From positions 1,039,426 to 1,103,425 of the forward strand of contig NZ_RBIL01000001.1 of NCBI RefSeq assembly GCF_003633755.1: 64,000 nt of DNA, given 5' to 3'. The first letter of the stretch is position 1, and each line of letters begins with the position of its first letter. This DNA is from Solirubrobacter pauli. GTDB lineage: Bacteria > Actinomycetota > Thermoleophilia > Solirubrobacterales > Solirubrobacteraceae. The notes beneath the pieces were generated by a model. The model was given only the letters and a program-made list of their open reading frames with translations, was not told the DNA's origin and searched no databases. Made by a program: the position numbers and the translations under genes. Below are positions 59,791 through 64,000 of this stretch, piece after piece.

Positions 59791-61293
59791 TCAACTGCTT
59801 CCCGCCGCGCCGGTCTTGAGCTTCTCCAGCACCTGGTCGACGCTGAACGACGCCGGCTCCTGCCGCGGCGGGAACTCGGCGAGCGTCTGCAGCATCTGCG
59901 CCACGTACTGCTGAGCCGGGATCAGCAGCCACGCGTGGTTGATCATCCAGTCGTAGTACGTGTTCGACGTGATGTTCGCGCGCTCGTACGGATCGGTGCG
60001 CAGGTTGAAGACCAGTGGCACGCGCAGCTCCACGTACGGCTCCGACCAGACGCGCAGCGTCCCGACCGCCCGTTGCTCGAGAAACACGAACTTCCAGTTG
60101 TCGAACCGCAGCGCCGTCAGGTCGCCGTCGTCGGACACGTAGAAGAAGTGCGTGCGCGGACTTTCTCCGCTCGCACCGGTGAAGTACTCGAGCTGGTTGA
60201 ACCCGTCAAGGTGCACCTTGTACGTCGTGCCGGCCAGCTCCGCACCGGACCGGAGCTGCTCGGCGATGTCGGGGTTCCCGGCCGCGGCCAGCAGCGTCAC
60301 GAACCAGTCGTTGTGGCTGACGATCCCGTTGAGCACCCGGCCCGCCGGGACCCGAGCCGGCCAGCGGAGCAGCGCGGGCACCCGGTACGCGCCCTCCCAG
60401 TTGGAGTTCTTCTCGTTGCGGAACGGCGTCATCCCGGCGTCCGGCCACGAGTTCATGTGCGGGCCGTTGTCGGTCGAGTACATGACGATCGTGTTGTCCG
60501 CGATGCCGAGCGACTCGAGCTCGTCGAGCACCTGACCGACGATCTCGTCGTGGTAGAGCATCGTGTCGTGGTAGGGCGACTGCCACCGCCCGGCCCGGCC
60601 CAGATCCTCGTCGCGGGTGTGGGTCCGGAAGTGCATGTGGGTGGTGTTGAACCAGACGAAGAACGGCGTGCCGGCGTCGTGCTGGCGGCGCATGAAGTCG
60701 ACCGCGGCGTCCCGGAACTCCTCGTCGCAGGTCTTCATCCGCTCCCTGGTCAGCGCCCCGGTGTCCTCGATGCGCTGGGTCCCGTCACCGTTGGCCCACG
60801 TGTGCAGCACGCCCCGCGGTCCGAACCGCCGGCGGAAGTCGGGGAACTCGTCGTCGGTCGGGTAGTCAGGGTGCTCGGGCTCCTCCTCCGCGTTGAGGTG
60901 GTAGAGGTTGCCGAAGAACTCGTCGAAGCCGTGCATCGTCGGCAGGAACTCGTCGCGGTCGCCGAAGTGGTTCTTGCCGAACTGCCCGGTCGCGTAGCCC
61001 TCGTGCCTGAGCGCCGTCGCGATCGTCGGATCCTCCGCCCGCAGGCCGATGTCGGCCCCGGGGAAGCCGACCTTGGTCAACCCGGAGCGCAACGGGTTCT
61101 GACCGGTGATGAACGCGGCACGCCCGGCTGTGCAGCTCTGCTCACCGTATGCGTCGGTGAACCGGACCCCCTCCTCGGCGAGCCGATCGATGTTCGGGGT
61201 CCGGTAGCCCATCAGCCCGTGCGTGTAACAGCTCAGGTTGGAGATCCCGATGTCGTCGCCCCAGATGATCAGGATGTTCGGCTTGTCCGCCAC
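59791..61293 (-). CDS. Arylsulfatase (alkaline phosphatase superfamily)
   Basis: The product has 500 residues. The metal site begins NILIIWGDDIGISNLSCY. The formylglycine motif is SCTAGRAAFITGQ, with Cys54 in C-x-A-x-R form. GQFGKNHFGDRDEFLPT, WFNTTHMHFRTHT and YSTDNGPHMNSWPDAG follow, as in type I sulfatases. No signal peptide is visible, so it may be cytoplasmic or use another route. The GTG at 61293 follows GAGAGGGGG. With FGE and HAD it forms a sulfatase operon. Confidence 0.94.
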   Translation of the reverse strand: MADKPNILIIWGDDIGISNLSCYTHGLMGYRTPNIDRLAEEGVRFTDAYGEQSCTAGRAAFITGQNPLRSGLTKVGFPGADIGLRAEDPTIATALRHEGYATGQFGKNHFGDRDEFLPTMHGFDEFFGNLYHLNAEEEPEHPDYPTDDEFPDFRRRFGPRGVLHTWANGDGTQRIEDTGALTRERMKTCDEEFRDAAVDFMRRQHDAGTPFFVWFNTTHMHFRTHTRDEDLGRAGRWQSPYHDTMLYHDEIVGQVLDELESLGIADNTIVMYSTDNGPHMNSWPDAGMTPFRNEKNSNWEGAYRVPALLRWPARVPAGRVLNGIVSHNDWFVTLLAAAGNPDIAEQLRSGAELAGTTYKVHLDGFNQLEYFTGASGESPRTHFFYVSDDGDLTALRFDNWKFVFLEQRAVGTLRVWSEPYVELRVPLVFNLRTDPYERANITSNTYYDWMINHAWLLIPAQQYVAQMLQTLAEFPPRQEPASFSVDQVLEKLKTGAAGSS

Positions 61294-61388
61294 GTCGCCC
61301 CCTCTCGGCTCAGGAGCAGGGACCGTCCCAAGACGGCGGGTGACGTCACCTCGTCCGACGTGGGTGAGCCGGGTCCCGCCGGGCCAAC

Positions 61389-61423
61389 AAAAAAGCCGCC
61401 GCACAGGTGTCCTGTGCGGCGGC
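61389..61423 (-). terminator. Strong rho-independent terminator of the tmRNA
   Basis: On the minus strand, GCCGCCGCACAGG and CCTGTGCGGCGGC form a perfect 13-base-pair stem with a three-base loop, followed by TTTTTT (61389-61394). It lies five bases past the tmRNA 3' end. It is the best terminator in the window. Confidence 0.92.
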
Positions 61424-61428
61424 TGAAG

Positions 61429-61809
61429 TGGAGACGGCGGGAATTGAACCCGCGTCCGCAGTCGCGTCAAGCCGACGTCTACGAGCGTATCCGGTGATCT
61501 AGATCTCGCCCATCCCTAACTACACCGGCAAGGTTGGTCAGGGCCAGCCTGATCAAAAGTCCCCTTCATCGGCTCAGGCAAGCGTCTGAAGGGCAAGCCT
61601 ACTTATTACTCGGCGTGATCCCGTCGTAGGCCTCGGGCGCCAAGGCTCAATCTAGTTTCAGCTAGACGAGAGCGTACTCGTGGGCCTCATCGGCCACGAG
61701 AGCGGGATTAGAGTCCGCATTTGTGTTTGTGCTGGTTTTTAACGGGGCCTCCAGCACCCCGGCTCGCAACCGACCCCACGAACCGACCACGTCGAAGCCT
61801 GTCGTCCCC
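61429..61809 (-). ncRNA. ssrA: Transfer-messenger RNA
   Basis: This 381-base tmRNA rescues stalled ribosomes by adding a degradation tag. The 5' end GGGGACG pairs with CGTCTCC before the encoded CCA, giving the tRNA-like acceptor stem, and the T-arm reads GGTTCAATTCCCGCC. The 5' GACAGGCTTCGACG is typical. The tag frame reads ADSNPALVADEAHEYALV and then TAG; the resume codon is GCG. ADS is as in mycobacteria, but the end is ALV rather than ALAA. A strong terminator follows. Confidence 0.94.
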
Positions 61810-61826
61810 TGGATGTCGCACAGCCC

Positions 61827-61855
61827 ATTCTAGACGCTCGGCGCGGGCCAGTCGA
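61827..61855 (-). promoter_or_regulatory. Promoter of the tmRNA gene
   Basis: On the minus strand, TCGACT (61850-61855), 17 bases and TAGAAT (61827-61832) lie upstream of the tmRNA 5' end at 61809, leaving a short leader to be trimmed. The TAGAAT box contains the stop codon TAG of the upstream TetR gene. Confidence 0.65.
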
Positions 61856-62420
61856 GTCCACGGAGGAGCTCGACGGCGGCGCCCAGGTGCGCGTGGGGCG
61901 GGACCTCCGGCTGGAGCAGCACCAGACGGCGCGCGGCCTGCATCGTCCCCATGAAGGTGCCCGCCAGCAGCTCGGCGCGTTGCGGGTCCGCACCGCGGCC
62001 GATCAGGAAGTCGACGACCGCCGCGTGGTGGTCGGCGACCAGCGCGGCGTCGCGACGCTGCAGCTCGGGCTCGCGGTCGAGCACGCGCAGCATCGTCCCG
62101 TCCGATGCGGGGTCGTCCAGGCGCAGCATCGCCAGCAACGCGCCGACGAGCGCGTCGAGCGCGCCCTGGTCCGCGGGCTGCGCGTCCAGCAGCTGCGCGA
62201 ACCGACCGACCTGCTCGGCGTGACGGTGGAAGACGATGTCCTCCTTGCGCGGGAAGTGCCGGAAGACGGTCCGCGGCGCGACGCCGGCCGCCTCGGCGAT
62301 CTGCTCGACCGAGGTGGCGGCGAACCCCTGGGCGAGGAAGAGCCGCTGCGCCGCCGCGACGATCTCCGCTCGCGCACGGGCGCGGTTGCGTTCACGGAGC
62401 GACGGATGCGGGTCTGGCAC
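61830..62420 (-). CDS. TetR-family transcriptional regulator
   Basis: The product has 196 residues. DNA-binding domain: RARARAEIVAAAQRLFLAQGFAATSVEQIAEAAGVAPRTVFRHFPRKEDIVFHR. The C-terminal half resembles the AcrR-like repressors of efflux genes (MLRVLDREPELQRRDAALVADHHAAVVDFL). GTG at 62420 lies seven bases after TAGGAT, giving another probable leaderless start. Divergent from an MMPL gene, its likely target. Confidence 0.92.
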   Translation of the reverse strand: MPDPHPSLRERNRARARAEIVAAAQRLFLAQGFAATSVEQIAEAAGVAPRTVFRHFPRKEDIVFHRHAEQVGRFAQLLDAQPADQGALDALVGALLAMLRLDDPASDGTMLRVLDREPELQRRDAALVADHHAAVVDFLIGRGADPQRAELLAGTFMGTMQAARRLVLLQPEVPPHAHLGAAVELLRGLDWPAPSV

Positions 62421-62438
62421 AGCGAAAATCCTAACCGC

Positions 62439-62464
62439 CTAAGCTGACAGTCACTGCCACTTAG
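62439..62464. promoter_or_regulatory. TetR/MMPL divergent operator
   Basis: CTAAG (62439-62443) and CTTAG (62460-62464) are reverse complements 16 bases apart, with a nested palindrome CAGT-C-ACTG (62448-62456) at almost the same centre. They lie between the tetR-type -10 box (ATCCTA, 62428-62433, complement) and the MMPL gene. This is a probable repressor-binding site. Confidence 0.6.
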
Positions 62465-62486
62465 ACAGTTGGAGTCAGTTCTCACG

Positions 62487-64000
62487 ATGCAACGCCTTCT
62501 TCTCCTGCCCACGGGCCGCCGATCGCGGTACGTGGTCGCCGTGCTCGCCGTGCTGATCGCGGGCGGGTTGTCCTCGCAGGCGGGCAAGCTCGAGTCGGTC
62601 CAGAAGCGCGACCTGGCGGCGTTCCTGCCCGGTGACGCCGAGTCCGTCGCGGCGCTGAAGGCGACGCGCGGGTTCCCGTCCGGCGACGTGAGCCCCGCCG
62701 TGGTCGTCGTCGCGCGCGAGGCCGGGCTGACCGAGCAGGACCGACAGGCGCTGAACGCGCTGCGCGAGCTCGACCTGCCGCTCGCGTCTCCCCGCGCACC
62801 GGAGCCGACGTTCACCGAGGACGGGCAGGCCGGCCTGCTGGCGCTGCCGCTGAAGGGCGAGAACTCCGACACCGTGTCCGAGGCGGTCGAGCGGCTGCGC
62901 GACCAGTCGTTCCCCGACGGGCTCCAGCACGCCGTCACGGGGCCCGCGGGCTTCTCCACCGACCTCAAGAACGTCTTCGCCGGCGCGGACACGCGGCTGC
63001 TCGCGGTCACCGGCGGCCTCGTCCTGCTCCTGCTGATCCTGATCTACCGCTCGCCGATCTTCTGGCTGATCCCGTTCTTCACGGTGATCCTCACCGAGGG
63101 CGCGACCCGTGGCCTCGCGGCGCTGCTGGGCGAGGCCGGCCTGGTCATCAACGGCCAGAACGCCGGCATCCTCTCCGTGCTCGTCTTCGGCGCCGCGACG
63201 GACTACGCGCTGCTGCTGGTCGCGCGCTACCGGGAGGAGCTCACGCGTCACGAGACCTCCGGCGCCGCGATGGCGCAGGCGCTCAAGGGCGCCGCCCCCG
63301 CGATCCTCGCGTCGGGCGCGACCGTCATCGCCGGCCTGCTGACGCTCGTGTTCGCCGCGGTCGACTCGTCCGCGTCGATCGGCCCGCTCGGCGCCGCGGG
63401 CGTCGCCGTCGCGCTCGCCTTGAGCGTCACCCTCCTCCCCGCCACGCTCGTGATCGCCGGACGGCGGGCGTTCTGGCCGCGGATCCCGCACCATGGCGAC
63501 GACGTGAGCGACGACCACCGCGTCTGGCACCGCCTCGGCGGCGCGATCGCCAAGCGCCCACGCCCGTTGTGGGTCGGCTCGACCGTCGTGCTGGTGATCC
63601 TCGCGCTCGGCCTGACCGGCCTGGACACGTCGCTCACGCAGGAGCAGCAGCTGCGCGGGAACCCGGAGGCGGTCGCCGGCCAGGAGCTGCTGGGCGAGCA
63701 CTTCCCGGCCGGGCTGTCGGCGCCGGCGAGCGTGATCGTCCCGCGCGGCGGTGACGTGCAGGCCGTCAAGAACGCGATCGACAACGACATCCAGCGCGAG
63801 GAGGAGGGCGAGCCGGGCACGCAGCTCAGCGTCGTCCTCGCCGACGACCCGTTTAGCGAGGACGCCGTGCAGGCGATCCCGCGGCTGCGCGCCGCGGTCC
63901 ACGCGGCCGAGCCGAAGGCGCTCGTCGGCGGCCAGACCGCGCAGTCCTACGACCTGCGTGACGCGGCCGAGCGCGACAACCTCGTGATCCCGCCGCTGAC
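62487..64000 (+). CDS. MMPL-family RND-like transporter, 5' part
   Basis: The frame from the ATG at 62487 stays open to the window end, giving 504 residues. MQRLLLLPTGRRSRYVVAVLAVLIAGGL is the first helix; an external domain follows; then VTGGLVLLLLILIYRSPIFWLIPFFTVILTE and the proton-relay region SVLVFGAATDYALLLVARYREELTRH. A second N-terminal helix and external domain come next (WVGSTVVLVILALGLTGLD). It is a second MMPL exporter, under a TetR rather than an ArsR repressor. Substrate is unknown. Confidence 0.93.
   Translation, partial: MQRLLLLPTGRRSRYVVAVLAVLIAGGLSSQAGKLESVQKRDLAAFLPGDAESVAALKATRGFPSGDVSPAVVVVAREAGLTEQDRQALNALRELDLPLASPRAPEPTFTEDGQAGLLALPLKGENSDTVSEAVERLRDQSFPDGLQHAVTGPAGFSTDLKNVFAGADTRLLAVTGGLVLLLLILIYRSPIFWLIPFFTVILTEGATRGLAALLGEAGLVINGQNAGILSVLVFGAATDYALLLVARYREELTRHETSGAAMAQALKGAAPAILASGATVIAGLLTLVFAAVDSSASIGPLGAAGVAVALALSVTLLPATLVIAGRRAFWPRIPHHGDDVSDDHRVWHRLGGAIAKRPRPLWVGSTVVLVILALGLTGLDTSLTQEQQLRGNPEAVAGQELLGEHFPAGLSAPASVIVPRGGDVQAVKNAIDNDIQREEEGEPGTQLSVVLADDPFSEDAVQAIPRLRAAVHAAEPKALVGGQTAQSYDLRDAAERDNLVIPPL

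Noticed and set aside
59581-61497. A 638-residue rightward frame over the sulfatase and tmRNA
   Set aside because: Its end (WRRRELNPRPQSRQADVYERIR) is the antisense translation of the tmRNA 3' end and its body is antisense to the sulfatase.
61839-62500. tRNA genes beside the tmRNA
   Set aside because: The GGTTCAATTCCCGCC T-arm belongs to the tmRNA's own tRNA-like domain; no cloverleaf with an anticodon arm is present.

Overview
The window is very GC-rich, densely coded DNA with GTG and TTG starts, tightly overlapping ATGA/GTGA gene junctions and strong G/C third positions. It also carries an OpcA-type oxidative pentose phosphate operon, a BrkB/YihY protein, a very large ATP-binding LuxR regulator and a tmRNA tag that begins Ala-Asp-Ser as in mycobacteria. 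This suggests a high-GC actinobacterium. The gene families look like Thermoleophilia/Solirubrobacterales, but that placement is inference. The window looks like ordinary chromosome: I saw no insertion sequence, prophage, CRISPR array or tRNA.

Layout. 1-2886: end of a thiolase and a FadB-type multifunctional beta-oxidation protein. 2883-4683: an ABC exporter with a small membrane protein. 4734-7118: aldehyde dehydrogenase and a membrane Rieske protein, separated by copy A of an unusual structured repeat. 7194-9644: ArsR, SRPBCC and DUF899 operon, then BrkB. 9651-13036: a MocR regulator divergent from an EamA transporter, then a propeller lipoprotein. 13058-23172: one long leftward carbohydrate operon, tkt-pgi-gnd-zwf-opcA-pgl-ROK kinase-rpiB plus two small genes. 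23342-31721: a small protein, msrB, an ABC/FtsX system, a phosphoesterase, a Ycf48-like propeller, a DoxX-like protein and a phosphotransferase. 31655-33774: a DHA2 drug exporter and its TetR. 33785-41887: peptidases, a reduced ABC ATPase, XRE/cupin and LacI regulators, a PEP-mutase family enzyme, infA, ogt and a 35-residue zinc-ribbon gene. 41980-46209: glucan phosphorylase and a secreted subtilase. 46328-54341: repeat copy B, an ArsC-like protein, a TetR-controlled membrane protein, a PASTA/zinc-ribbon protein, a rhomboid and the LuxR giant. 55404-57918: ArsR and MMPL. 57936-61293: a sulfatase, its formylglycine-generating enzyme and a HAD hydrolase. 61429-61809: tmRNA. 61830-64000: TetR and a second MMPL gene that runs off the window.

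Two themes stand out. First, a ~164-base element occurs twice (6081-6245 and 46328-46490). Its core is conserved, while its terminal arms have different sequences in the two copies yet pair within each copy. This is the pattern of a structured RNA or a mobile DNA hairpin that I do not recognise. Second, many regulator genes have a TANNNT hexamer ending 6-8 bases before the start codon, often inside or beside a clear operator palindrome. This suggests a habit of leaderless, autoregulated transcripts (starts at 7194, 23505, 33187, 48431, 51514, 55404 and 62420).
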